Positions 24,976 through 33,393 of a stretch of DNA of 64,000 nt are shown here, one piece after another. The notes below the pieces were generated by a model. The model made no database searches, was not told where the DNA came from, and saw nothing but the letters and a program-made list of their open reading frames with translations. The position numbers and the translations under genes were made by a program. The DNA is from Meiothermus sp. (lineage in GTDB: Bacteria; Deinococcota; Deinococci; Deinococcales; Thermaceae): assembly GCF_026004055.1 (NCBI RefSeq), contig NZ_BPIJ01000002.1:311803-375802 (forward strand), given 5' to 3'. Numbering within the stretch: the first letter of the stretch is position 1; every line of letters begins with the position of its first letter.

Positions 24976-25352
24976 GCCGCTGGCTTACCCTGGGAGAAGT
25001 GCTGCTTTTGCATGACCTCGCTCTGGAACTCGACGGGGGCGACCCCGGTGTACTAGATTTGGGTAAGCTCGAGTCAGTCATAGTACAACCGCAAGCTGGC
25101 TTTGGGGAAACGCGGTTTCACCCCATCTTAGCAACTCAAGCCGCCGCATACCTGTTTCACATCAGCCAGGCTCACACCTTCAACGATGGCAACAAGCGAA
25201 CCGCAGTGCTGGCAGCCCTAACCTTTCTTGAACTCAACGGGCTCTCCCCTACCATTACTCAGGACGGGCTCTTCGTGCTGGCCCTAGAGGTTGCCAAGGG
25301 CAACGTTTCAAAAGAGCAAATCGCCCATAGACTAGTAACGGGAGAAACCTAA
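24972..25352 (+). CDS. doc: Doc-type toxin (Fic fold)
   Basis: The 126-residue protein carries the Doc variant of the Fic motif, HTFNDGNKR (68-76). Lysine replaces the second glycine of AMP-transferring Fic proteins. In phage P1 Doc this form phosphorylates EF-Tu and stops translation. The overlap with the AbrB-type antitoxin makes a type II toxin-antitoxin pair, an unusual partner swap from the classic Phd antitoxin. The aminotransferase gene starts one base after its stop, so the toxin is in the middle of a three-gene unit. Confidence 0.92.
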   Translation: MSRWLTLGEVLLLHDLALELDGGDPGVLDLGKLESVIVQPQAGFGETRFHPILATQAAAYLFHISQAHTFNDGNKRTAVLAALTFLELNGLSPTITQDGLFVLALEVAKGNVSKEQIAHRLVTGET

Positions 25353-25353
25353 C

Positions 25354-26223
25354 GTGAAGTACGCCCACATCAACGGAACCATTGTCGAACACGCCCAGGC
25401 CACCCTGCACATCTCCGACCTGGGTCTGCGCCGGGGTTATGGGGTGTTTGAGTTTTTCCGCATTTTGCGGGGGATTCCGGTTTTTCTGGAAGACCACCTA
25501 AAGCGCTTTGAGCACTCGGCCCGGCTTTTGGAGCTCGAGCTTCCCTATAGCCCAGAAAGTCTCGAGGGCTTTATCCACGAGCTCATTCGAATAAACGACC
25601 TCGAGCAAGGTGGCCTCCAGATGCTCCTGACCGGGGGCTACTCGGAGGACGCCTTTACCCCCGGTAGGCCAAACCTGGTCATCACCCCCATCGCAGTCAC
25701 GCCACCCCCCGCCTACCTGTACGAGCGGGGCGGCAAAATTATCCTGCACCAAAACCTGCGCGAGCTGCCCGAGGCCAAAACCACCGATTACCTGGTGGCG
25801 GTGCGCCTTTCCAAGCGGGTGCGGGCCGAGGGCGCTACCGAGGTGGTCTATCACGACGGGCATTGGGTCTCGGAGGGGGGTCGCAGCAGTCTTTCCATTA
25901 TCAAGAACGGGATGCTGATTACCGCTCGGGAAGGGGTCTTACCGGGCATCACCCGCAAGCACCTGCTGCACGTGGCAAAGCCCCTTCTGCCTATCGAGGA
26001 GCGCGCCATTACCCTCGAGGAACTGTTCACCGCCGACGAGGTGCTCCTGACCGGAGCCACCCGGCAGGTCATGCCCATCACCCAAATCGAGGACAGGCCC
26101 GTAGGGAGCGGCCTGGTAGGGCCTTACGCCCGAGCCCTGATGGAGGCCTTTCAGAGGCACCTGGAAACCTACCTGAACCAACGAGCTGGGGTGGGCCAAA
26201 CCTCCTTGTCAAAGGGCATTTGA
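25354..26223 (+). CDS. Class IV aminotransferase
   Basis: This fold-type IV PLP enzyme of 289 residues is related to branched-chain aminotransferase, D-amino-acid transaminase and aminodeoxychorismate lyase. The PLP lysine is expected in LPEAKTTDYL. The phosphate-binding EGGRSSLSII and VLPGITRKHLL follow, then ADEVLLTGATRQVMPI. Sequence alone does not separate BCAT from D-AAT. The GTG start at 25354 uses GGGAG nine bases upstream, inside the end of the toxin gene, and only one base separates it from the toxin stop. Co-transcription with a toxin-antitoxin pair is odd for a biosynthetic enzyme. Confidence 0.88.
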   Translation: MKYAHINGTIVEHAQATLHISDLGLRRGYGVFEFFRILRGIPVFLEDHLKRFEHSARLLELELPYSPESLEGFIHELIRINDLEQGGLQMLLTGGYSEDAFTPGRPNLVITPIAVTPPPAYLYERGGKIILHQNLRELPEAKTTDYLVAVRLSKRVRAEGATEVVYHDGHWVSEGGRSSLSIIKNGMLITAREGVLPGITRKHLLHVAKPLLPIEERAITLEELFTADEVLLTGATRQVMPITQIEDRPVGSGLVGPYARALMEAFQRHLETYLNQRAGVGQTSLSKGI

Positions 26224-26261
26224 ACTTGTAACCCCGGGCGGGTTGCGTAGGATGGAGGGGT

Positions 26262-26930
26262 ATGAAAACCCACCTCATTCCGGTTGCACTGCTGGTTCTA
26301 CTCTCTGCCTGCGCTCCCTCCAACGTGGCCCCGCCGGGGGCAATTGGGTACGGCAACGGCTTCGTGCCTTTTGTGTCTACCCCCCTGGCCGCGAGGGTGC
26401 AATCTGCCGACGGCACGGCGGCCCTGGGCCTGCGTAGTGGCCCCGAGGGTTTTGGGTTCCAATACACCCAGGGGCCCTGGGGCGCCGACCTGATTGTGGC
26501 CCCGCGTGGAGGCGCCTCGGCCTTTGCCCGGGCCTCCTACCTTCAGGATGGCCTGGCGGCCGCCTTTAGCGTGGCCTGGGAAACCTATAACACCTACCGC
26601 TACGACGGGATGAACTACACCACCGAAACCGTGAACGGCGGCGGGGTGGGGCTGGACGTGGGGTACTTCTGGCCGATTCCCTTGGAAACCGGCCAGGGCT
26701 ACATCGGGCCCCGCATGTACAGCTACGTGCAATGCCAGAGCCTTAACAACGCTCCCCTGCAGTGCAGTGGATTGCGCCTGAACCCTGGCTTTGGTATGGG
26801 GGTCAACATCCCGGTGGGGCGGTTTGTGTTCACACCGGAGATTTCGCTCTTTTTGCTGCCCCCAGACGACTATTTCGCCACCCCTCGCCTGGCTACGCCT
26901 TTTAGCTTCGCGTTCTCGTTCAGGTTCTAG
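26262..26930 (+). CDS. Putative outer-membrane-like lipoprotein
   Basis: The 222-residue protein starts with a lipoprotein signal (MKTHLIPVALLVLLSACAPS, Cys17). The mature part is Gly- and aromatic-rich, with alternating strands and a terminal FSFAFSFRF that resembles the closing strand of a small beta-barrel. It may be a porin-like or slipin-type barrel anchored by lipid, but no family was recognised. GGAGGGG precedes the ATG, and a TAGGAT box lies eight bases upstream. The gene is monocistronic and followed by a hairpin at 26946-26978. Confidence 0.7.
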   Translation: MKTHLIPVALLVLLSACAPSNVAPPGAIGYGNGFVPFVSTPLAARVQSADGTAALGLRSGPEGFGFQYTQGPWGADLIVAPRGGASAFARASYLQDGLAAAFSVAWETYNTYRYDGMNYTTETVNGGGVGLDVGYFWPIPLETGQGYIGPRMYSYVQCQSLNNAPLQCSGLRLNPGFGMGVNIPVGRFVFTPEISLFLLPPDDYFATPRLATPFSFAFSFRF

Positions 26931-26945
26931 AGTGGTTCTCAGGCA

Positions 26946-26978
26946 TAGTCCCTGCAGCAAAAACCGCTGTAGGGACTA
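26946..26978 (+). terminator. Hairpin after the lipoprotein gene
   Basis: AGTCCCTGCAGC and GCTGTAGGGACT pair over 12 bp with one G-U, around an AAAAACC loop. No T-tract follows, so it may be a mRNA-stabilising or factor-dependent terminator structure. Confidence 0.4.
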
Positions 26979-27042
26979 CCCTAGGAGCCCCTGCGTGGGC
27001 CCTTAGAGCGCTCTTCACAAATATCGAGCCATCGGGGACTAA

Positions 27043-27286
27043 TTGGTCTGGTAACTAAATTTCCGAAGTTTTGTACCGCACACCGAATACATCGATGTAG
27101 AGATTCCATCCTACTTCGGCCCCCGAGATGGCCTAAAAACGCCCTCCCTACCGCGTAGGGAAGGGGCGAAGCGGGGTGGGGTGCTTTTTGCATGACCGTA
27201 CAGGCAAGGCACCGAAGGCCCAGGTTTACGAGACACGGCGCGTTCTGAAGGCTAAACCCCATACTGCGTATTTTGTTACCAGACCA
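27043..27286 (+). mobile_element. Family A MITE, internally deleted (copy A4)
   Basis: This copy has termini TTGGTCTGGTAAC and GTTACCAGACCA and flanks CTAA on both sides. About 95 bp are missing between two short GTAGGG/GGGGAGGG motifs, which suggests deletion by recombination between internal direct repeats. Confidence 0.85.
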
Positions 27287-27289
27287 CTA

Positions 27290-27485
27290 ATACCGGATTC
27301 AAAAAGATACTCTTCAAAACCAAAAACCCAGAGGCTATCTTTTTGAATCCTAGAGCACACCCCTCCCTGACGGTCGGCGAAAAAAACGTCTCCCTTCCAA
27401 GGGGCGGTATCGCCCTCCGCTACGCGGATAACTTCGGTCGGGTTAGTTCGTCACCATTCGGTGACGAACTAACCGAATCTGGTAT
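27290..27485 (+). mobile_element. Family B MITE, long form (copy B2)
   Basis: This 196-bp copy has termini ATACCGGATTC and GAATCTGGTAT. Compared with B1 it carries about 70 extra bases between the two hairpins. The distal hairpin has a perfect 14-bp stem (GTTAGTTCGTCACC). Relative to the surrounding C element it lies in the opposite orientation to B3 in C2. Confidence 0.85.
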
Positions 27486-27769
27486 AAGAATCTTTTGTCC
27501 TGGACAAAACAGTGGCCGCCGGGAAACTCGAAACCCAAGCACCCGTGGCCCACGCCCCAGTGCGTAACATGCGTCTGCCAGGGAATGGCTTATGCCATAG
27601 CCACAACGTGGCTAACCTGGCCCAGACGCAACGCAGACAAGCGTGCCTCACCGAGGTGAGGCACGTCTGCTTGTCCCTTCTCGTTTTCGTGGGCGGCTAC
27701 GTCTGTGAAGAGTGCTGTACAGTTCTCGGGAAACCTACCTCTCCCCTCGAGCCTGCATGTCCTGCCGAT

Positions 27770-28747
27770 TCACCAGCCCAACACTATGGCAAACATCAAG
27801 GGGGCCACAATCGAGGCATCCGACTCGATAATGAACTTGGGCGTGTCCACCGCCAGCTTGCCCCAGGTAATTTTCTCGTTGGGCACGGCCCCCGAGTACG
27901 AACCGTAGCTGGTAGTAGAGTCGGAGATCTGGCAGAAGTAGCTCCACACCGGAATGTCAGGCCGCTGCATGTCCTGGTGCAGCATGGGCACCACACAGAT
28001 GGGAAAGTCGCCGGCAATGCCCCCGCCGATCTGGAAGAAGCCAATGGGGTGCTGGGCGCTGGTCTGCACATACCAGTTGGCCAGCTCCATCATGTACTCG
28101 ATGCCGGTTCGCACGGTGTGCACGTTCTTGATTTCACCGTTCAGACAGTGGCCGGCATACATGTTGCCGGTGGTGGAGTCTTCCCAGCCCGGCACTACCA
28201 TGGGCAGGTTTTTCTCGGCGGCCGCCACCATCCAGCTATCCTTGGGGTCAATCTGATAGTACTGCTCGAGCTTCCCCGAGCGAATAATGCGGTACAGAAA
28301 CTCGTGTGGGAAGTAGCGCTCCCCTGCCCGGTCGGCAGCCTCCCACTCCTCCAGCAGAGCCTTTTCCAGGCGTCGCATGGCCTCCATCTCGGGAATGCAG
28401 GTGTCGGTCACGCGGTTCATGTGCTTTTCCAGCAGGCGCTGCTCGTCCTGGGCGGTGAGCTCGCGCCAGTTGGGGATGCGCTCGTAGTGGTGGTGGGCCA
28501 CCAGGTTGAACAGGTCTTCTTCCAGGTTGGCCCCGGTGCAGCTAATGGCGTGTACCTTGTCCTGGCGAATCATCTCGGCCAGCGAGAGGCCCAGCTCGGC
28601 GGTGCTCATCGCCCCCGCCAACGTAACCATCATCACCCCACCTTGCTCGAGGTGTGTTCGATAGGCTTCGGCGGCATCCACCAGGGTCGCCGCGTTAAAG
28701 TGACGGAAGTGGTGCTTCAAAAACTTTGTAATTTCTCCGTTTGCCAC
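27770..28747 (-). CDS. Deoxyhypusine synthase-like protein
   Basis: This 325-residue protein belongs to the deoxyhypusine/homospermidine synthase family, NAD-dependent enzymes that move an aminobutyl group from spermidine. GVMMVTLAGAMSTAELG, HAISCTGANLEEDLFNL and the active-site segment PNEKITWGKL (candidate catalytic Lys297) are clear. Bacteria lack eIF5A, so the likely acceptor is a polyamine, giving homospermidine or another long polyamine of the kind known in thermophiles. The GTG at 28747 is preferred because GGGAGGT lies six bases upstream; a TTG five codons earlier has no site. It sits between a repeat and the pilin operon. Confidence 0.9.
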   Translation of the reverse strand: MANGEITKFLKHHFRHFNAATLVDAAEAYRTHLEQGGVMMVTLAGAMSTAELGLSLAEMIRQDKVHAISCTGANLEEDLFNLVAHHHYERIPNWRELTAQDEQRLLEKHMNRVTDTCIPEMEAMRRLEKALLEEWEAADRAGERYFPHEFLYRIIRSGKLEQYYQIDPKDSWMVAAAEKNLPMVVPGWEDSTTGNMYAGHCLNGEIKNVHTVRTGIEYMMELANWYVQTSAQHPIGFFQIGGGIAGDFPICVVPMLHQDMQRPDIPVWSYFCQISDSTTSYGSYSGAVPNEKITWGKLAVDTPKFIIESDASIVAPLMFAIVLGW

Positions 28748-28926
28748 TTGGATACCTCCCAACTCGCGGGGTGGGCGAAAGTGGCTCCCCCCTTCGGCCT
28801 TGGGCGCAGCGTACTTGCCGAACGCCGGAAACCCACAGGCCCTACAGCCTGCCCTGCACCGCCTGCAAGTGTACTCGAGTCCCCCACGATTTCAAGACCT
28901 CGGCTGGCTTGGTTAAGAACCACCGC

Positions 28927-30732
28927 TCAGAAGCGCTCGTAGGAAACCACAGAGAAGGAGGCAACCTCACCGTAAGGCGCACGTAGCATTGCACTAGGAA
29001 GATTAGAGCTCGTATCTATGAAGAAAAGACTTGGGCTCCCACCGGTACCACAAGAGTCGGTAGTGCAGAACTGGTTTGCGATTGCAGTCCCCACAAATGA
29101 TGATTGCGAACCAGACATTACGAAGCGATTTTCAGCATAGACTATTCCCATTACGGTCATCTGGTTGTTTGTGTATGTGACATTTTCATCTGCGATTAGC
29201 GACAAGTTTTGCGTAGGAAACCGGGTTATAGCATCTGGCACAAGGTTGCCTCCCAGAGTGAATGACCCGCCTTGGGATGTAGAGGGATTCCTTTCCAGGA
29301 ACAAACTGGCCGAACGACCAACATTACCGTAGCCATAAGCCTGATAGTTTATTTGACCACTGGTAACCAAGTTGAAGCCGTTCAAGTTTACAGTTCCATA
29401 AACCCTCAGAGTTCTGGTCGCAGCGTCATACGCAAAGCCCCCCGCAGGATTGACTCCCGACTCTTGAGTGCGATAGGTACAGTCAAACGAAAGATTTGTG
29501 TTTTGAGCAGCATTATTGCCTTGAGTCAAAGTTACATTGGGCTGAGAACTCGATAGAAATTGTCGACATCTAGTTTCATTGTTCCACTGTGCGTTAGGCG
29601 GTAGTTGCGGAAGAGTAAAAGAGTTTTGACCACTAGCTACAAACTGGATTCGGGCATCTGAGCGAAGACAGTTTCGCCAAGTGACACTCACCCCGCAAAG
29701 CCTTGCATTACCAAAGTCATCTAGACTTGGAAATCTGGGTGAGGCCGCGTCGGAAAGGTCATAGCGCCCTATAGATTGAGCACAAAGACCGCCATTATTT
29801 CCGCAGTTTTGATCATAGATGACGGGGTTATTAGGTAGGCTGTTGGCTTGATAGAGTAAGGCCCTCGGTTCGTTAACTGCCAGTCTTTGGTCTCCAACCC
29901 TGATATCAAGGAGTTGATTGTTTGGATCGGTAGCAGGGTTAAAGGACGATGGATTTGGGCGTCCCAGGCCAAAACTATTACTTTGCACTCCAACGCGACC
30001 CCAGCGCACACGGAATGTGGCGCATAAGTCGTTATCAGAGGTTACTGCTGAGCGAGTTCGTAGATTTCGCAAATCACCTTCCGCATCGGTTGTCAAGTTA
30101 AAAGTATTCAAAGCCGTCATGTTGCCACTGCCAGTCAAAACGGTTGGCGGTGGCGAAGGAGGATCGGGGTTGGGTCTTTGCCCCTCAATGAATACCCCAC
30201 CATAAATCCGTGGGCTACCAGTGATTACTTGCTGGCCTGAACCTTGGCCAATTACAAGTCCGTATCTAAAAATCCCCGCATTACTTATGTCGAAGACTGC
30301 TCGAACTCGAGAGCGGGCTCCACCAAAAGTCCCCTCGGAAGTAATTATCATGAAACGTGGGCGACGGGAGTCACGGCTAATCGTAACTCTGGCAGTCCCA
30401 CCACCAATCTGTTCTGTAAATGTTGTCGGTAAGCTTTGGGGTGGGCTGGAACCGCCCCTATCCCAATCAATGCCCCCACTCAAAACATTTTCACAGGCAT
30501 TTAGGCTGACGGGCGTAAGGTTCTGCAAAGACCAACGAAAATTCTGAAACAGCGCGGTTTTGTACTTTTGCAGCCCGGCCTGGGCAATGTAGTTGGCCTG
30601 GGTGGAGGTAGCGTCGTTGCGGGTTACGAACAGCTCTATCTGGGTGGTGTAAAAGGTACCAAACACCAGCAATCCCACCACAACCAAAATGACCAGGGTA
30701 GCGACAATGGCAATTCCAGACTTCCGGCGCAT
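28927..30732 (-). CDS. ComZ/PilX-like large minor pilin
   Basis: This 601-residue pilin-like protein has leader MRRKSG, cleaved before IAIVATLVILVVVGLLVFG. Position five of the mature helix is Ala, not the Glu found in ordinary pilins, as in tip pilins of the GspK/PilX class. Its size and place after three small pilin genes match ComZ of Thermus thermophilus, a tip pilin with an inserted beta-solenoid needed for DNA uptake; that parallel is from family knowledge. The first 64 codons have the high G+C of the neighbours, but the rest is conspicuously A+T-rich and Asn/Ser/Thr-rich, as if the exposed domain had been replaced. AGGAGGAAGT precedes the ATG. Confidence 0.8.
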   Translation of the reverse strand: MRRKSGIAIVATLVILVVVGLLVFGTFYTTQIELFVTRNDATSTQANYIAQAGLQKYKTALFQNFRWSLQNLTPVSLNACENVLSGGIDWDRGGSSPPQSLPTTFTEQIGGGTARVTISRDSRRPRFMIITSEGTFGGARSRVRAVFDISNAGIFRYGLVIGQGSGQQVITGSPRIYGGVFIEGQRPNPDPPSPPPTVLTGSGNMTALNTFNLTTDAEGDLRNLRTRSAVTSDNDLCATFRVRWGRVGVQSNSFGLGRPNPSSFNPATDPNNQLLDIRVGDQRLAVNEPRALLYQANSLPNNPVIYDQNCGNNGGLCAQSIGRYDLSDAASPRFPSLDDFGNARLCGVSVTWRNCLRSDARIQFVASGQNSFTLPQLPPNAQWNNETRCRQFLSSSQPNVTLTQGNNAAQNTNLSFDCTYRTQESGVNPAGGFAYDAATRTLRVYGTVNLNGFNLVTSGQINYQAYGYGNVGRSASLFLERNPSTSQGGSFTLGGNLVPDAITRFPTQNLSLIADENVTYTNNQMTVMGIVYAENRFVMSGSQSSFVGTAIANQFCTTDSCGTGGSPSLFFIDTSSNLPSAMLRAPYGEVASFSVVSYERF

Positions 30733-30745
30733 ACTTCCTCCTGCC

Positions 30746-31426
30746 TCAGTTTTTGAGGTTGGGCATCAAGACCTCTTGGGTGAGCGCCAGGCAGATACGC
30801 CCTGCCGGGCAGTTGACGGTGCTTCCGCTGGCGGTGGTGTGGCTGCTAGCTGGGATGTTGGCCACAATAGACATAGACTCTCCGATTACCGTGACCCGTG
30901 CGCTGCGAGGGTAGCTACCCTGCGGACAGCTTGCGGTATCAGAGGTGGTGTTGTCGCTGCACTGGTACTGAATATCCATGGCCAGGATGTTGGGGGCCAG
31001 ATCCACCAGCGAGGCCGCGCTGCCACAGGGGACATCCGAACGCTGGAGCGTATTGCCGCTAAAGGCGTAGCGCACCGCACGGCAGGCCTGGTTCGAGCCG
31101 CGCAGAGTAGTCACATACTGAACCGCCAAACCGTCCTGCACGCCAGCATTGGTGGAGCTGAGACAGTTGACCCCACTGCACCCACTGGAAACCGTGGTAA
31201 TCAGATTGCCGCTGGAATCGAGAAAGCCCCTCGAGCCCACCATCTGCAAGTCCTGCGCGACCATCTGCATCACCATCCGCACCCGATCCTGCACTTCGCT
31301 GCGGCTCTGGGTGCGCTGGGTCAGGTCGCGCTGGCCGCCAAAGTAAACCGCCACCAGGGTCAGGATTCCGGCCAGAATCCCCATGGCTATTAGCAGTTCG
31401 ACCAGGGTAAAGCCGCGCCTGCGCAT
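30746..31426 (-). CDS. PilW-like minor pilin
   Basis: The protein has 226 residues. The class III leader MRRRG is cut before FTLVELLIAMGILAGI, with Glu at mature position five. The C-terminal domain has several cysteines (CSGVNCLSS, CRAVRY, CGSAAS, CPAGRICLAL) that may form disulphides. It should be a minor subunit priming the type IV pilus or transformation pseudopilus. The ATG follows the upstream pilin stop directly, with AGGAGG seven bases before it. Confidence 0.88.
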   Translation of the reverse strand: MRRRGFTLVELLIAMGILAGILTLVAVYFGGQRDLTQRTQSRSEVQDRVRMVMQMVAQDLQMVGSRGFLDSSGNLITTVSSGCSGVNCLSSTNAGVQDGLAVQYVTTLRGSNQACRAVRYAFSGNTLQRSDVPCGSAASLVDLAPNILAMDIQYQCSDNTTSDTASCPQGSYPRSARVTVIGESMSIVANIPASSHTTASGSTVNCPAGRICLALTQEVLMPNLKN

Positions 31427-32002
31427 CTAGGGGCCTCCTGAGGGGGTAGGGCAAGGCGCGGGGGCATCCGAGGTGGGCGAGGGGAACACATCGTAGCAAC
31501 TGATGCGGTTGACCAGCGTGACGGTGGGCCCCCGGCTGTGGGTAGCGGTTACGGTGATAGTGATGAGGCCTTCGCCTAGCAGCCCGGATTCGCGGGCCAC
31601 GCTCCAGCGGGTGGTAATCAGGTTGCTGGTAGTGCCGCTGCCATTGTCGCAGCTAATGCCGCTGCGCAAGACGGTGCGCGAGGAGTTGGTGGGGGGAGGC
31701 GAGGGCAGGGGTATGGGGGGGTTGGGACAGGAATAAAAATAGTCCACAAAATAGAAGCTCTTGTTGGCGTTCACGTCGTCGCGCAGGTTGTTGCTTGAAG
31801 GGGGGGACTCCACCCGCAGCACCAGGGCGGTCTGGCGCTCGAGTTCGGCAATAGCCGCGGCCTTAACCTGCGAGGCCAGTCCGGTCTGGGCGCTGGCCCG
31901 CAGGCTGGAAAGCTGGCTCAGCACCAGCGGCACAAAGGCGATGCCAATAATGGCCAGCGCCACCAGAAGCTCCACGATACTAATTCCGCTGGGCTTGCGC
32001 AT
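31427..32002 (-). CDS. PilV-like minor pilin
   Basis: The protein has 191 residues. Leader MRKPSG is cut before ISIVELLVALAIIGIAF, with Glu at position five. Two earlier in-frame ATGs exist; the one at 32017 overlaps the previous stop as ATGA and would give an 11-residue leader. The ATG at 32002 has GAGGGG upstream and a standard six-residue leader, so it is preferred, but not certain. It is probably a priming minor pilin. Its stop abuts the next gene. Confidence 0.85.
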   Translation of the reverse strand: MRKPSGISIVELLVALAIIGIAFVPLVLSQLSSLRASAQTGLASQVKAAAIAELERQTALVLRVESPPSSNNLRDDVNANKSFYFVDYFYSCPNPPIPLPSPPPTNSSRTVLRSGISCDNGSGTTSNLITTRWSVARESGLLGEGLITITVTATHSRGPTVTLVNRISCYDVFPSPTSDAPAPCPTPSGGP

Positions 32003-32013
32003 CTCCCTACCCC

Positions 32014-32532
32014 TCATGGACATGTACCATTCACCACCTGACTGCGGCCTTGCTGATTAATGCAAACCGTGCGCTGAAAGCTGCCCGCGAAATTGCTCAG
32101 CACCAGGCTTAGGCGACCCTGATCTTGCGGCACCCCGCGGGCATCGAAGGTGAAATCGTAGGAGGCCGCTCCGGGGCAGGTGGTGGTGGTGGCAGTGGAG
32201 GCCACCAGCGTGGCAGACTGGCAGCGAACCCTGGGAAAATCACCCTGGCCAAGGGTAAGGGTTTGCAGCACCACCCGGTTGTTAGTGGTTCTGTCCAGCA
32301 CCCAGACCTGAAGGCTGCCATTGCCGGCTGTGTGGATGGTGATACCGCCGTTGGTGTTGTGGCGAATGGCCTCGAGGCGCGCCCTGGTGACCTGCGCAGA
32401 CAAAACCTCGCTGGCCTGGGAAACCGCGATGCGGTCGGGGTTGAAGTAGCTCAGCCCAATGGTCAGCAAAATACCCAGAATCGCCAACACGACGATAATT
32501 TCAACCAGCGTCAGGCCCCCATCCTGCCTCAT
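32014..32532 (-). CDS. GspH/FimT-like minor pilin
   Basis: The protein has 172 residues and is the first gene of the pilin operon. Leader MRQDGG is cut before LTLVEIIVVLAILGILLTIG, with Glu at position five. The globular part has a GspH-like pattern (VTRARLEAIRHNTNGGITI and a terminal C...GTCP). A TATCAT box lies about 13 bases before the ATG, and no clear Shine-Dalgarno sequence is present. The four genes together would form the initiation and tip complex of a type IV pilus. Confidence 0.87.
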   Translation of the reverse strand: MRQDGGLTLVEIIVVLAILGILLTIGLSYFNPDRIAVSQASEVLSAQVTRARLEAIRHNTNGGITIHTAGNGSLQVWVLDRTTNNRVVLQTLTLGQGDFPRVRCQSATLVASTATTTTCPGAASYDFTFDARGVPQDQGRLSLVLSNFAGSFQRTVCINQQGRSQVVNGTCP

Positions 32533-32888
32533 AGAGTCAAGTCCATGATAGAACCTTTCGGGTCGGTATGGTGCCCCTATTCAGGGGGGGGATCAAAATT
32601 CCTCGCAACATTCGTTTGGCTCAATGTACACGCAAAAAACCCAATTTCATAACCTGAACACAACCCCAAAAGCGCTTATGTCACGGGCCACTTCACACTA
32701 ATATCTCGTTAATCTACCCAACCCGGCGTTGCCGATATTGGGCCCGATTCCAGGTAATGGTGTAGCGGTTTTACCTTTCATCTGGCACAACAAAAAGCAT
32801 GGTGTCAGGCATTTGTGGAAACAGCTCAAAACCGAATCGGGACTTTGCACACTACCGCCGGGCGATTCTTTGGCATAAGGTTTGCTCT
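32533..32888. other. Intergenic region between pilin operon and globin
   Basis: This 356-bp divergent gap contains a G8 run (near 32585) and a short segment (about 32806-32825) resembling the core of family D (GGCATTTGTGGAA). The end holds the globin promoter box. No gene was found. Confidence 0.45.
32876..32881 (+). promoter_or_regulatory. Leaderless -10 box of the globin gene
   Basis: TAAGGT is followed by seven bases and the GTG start. There is no ribosome-binding site. Confidence 0.5.
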
Positions 32889-33302
32889 GTGAACGATGTA
32901 GTGTCTCGAGCCGACATCGCGGTAGTGGTGGACAACTTCTACGCAAAAGCTATCCAGGACGAGCAGATTGGTTACCTGTTCGAAGGCCTGGACTTGATGA
33001 ACCACCTGCCCACCATCCACGACTTCTGGGAAAACATCCTGTGGCGCACCGGCGCCTATCAGGGCGGTATGATGTACAAGCACCTAATGCTCAATGCCCG
33101 CAAGCCCCTCAAGCTCGAGCACTTCCAGCGCTGGCTCGAGCTCTTTACCCAGACCATAGACGAGCACTACGCAGGCCCCAACGCCCAGACCATGAAGCAG
33201 TTTGCCTATTCGATAGCAAACACCATATACAACCGGGTTTCGCAGCAAAATGCCATCCCCCTGGGGGTTCAAGACAGCCCTCCCAAACCCTCGGTGGGGT
33301 GA
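32889..33302 (+). CDS. Truncated hemoglobin (2/2 globin)
   Basis: The 137-residue protein is a 2/2 globin, closest by eye to group III. It starts VVSRADIAVVVDNFYAKAIQDEQIGYLF, and the candidate proximal heme ligand is His65 in YKHLML, followed by the helix HFQRWLELFTQTI. Such proteins bind oxygen or nitric oxide and may protect respiration. The frame extends 30 codons upstream, but that part is unlike a globin, and TAAGGT seven bases before the GTG at 32889 supports the shorter start. Confidence 0.88.
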   Translation: MNDVVSRADIAVVVDNFYAKAIQDEQIGYLFEGLDLMNHLPTIHDFWENILWRTGAYQGGMMYKHLMLNARKPLKLEHFQRWLELFTQTIDEHYAGPNAQTMKQFAYSIANTIYNRVSQQNAIPLGVQDSPPKPSVG

Positions 33303-33393
33303 AGGGGTTTTTGCAAACTTTTACCCCAAGGCAAAGCGGTTGGTAGGCCGTCCAGTATCGGCACAGAGGGTTGGTCTGGCCTTGGGTCGGTTC

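Larger units (their letters stand above)
27004..27719 (-). mobile_element. Composite family C element holding A4 and B2 (copy C1)
   Basis: The outer termini are TAGAGCGCTCTTCACA (27004) and TGTGAAGAGTGCTGTA (27719). Inside them, A4 (27043-27286) and B2 (27290-27485) occupy the position that is empty in C3. The remaining C sequence, about 270 bp, includes a perfect GTGCCTCACC/GGTGAGGCAC hairpin at about 27640-27665. Nothing in it is a credible gene. The order C-A-B-C is the mirror of C2 (49088-49896). Confidence 0.85.

Noticed and set aside
27004-27719. CRISPR array
   Set aside because: The repeats are long, palindromic and nested, without regular spacers; no cas gene is present anywhere in the window.
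27512-28942. A 476-codon open frame opposite the deoxyhypusine-synthase-like gene
   Set aside because: It is a high-G+C shadow of a clear gene on the other strand and starts inside a repeat.
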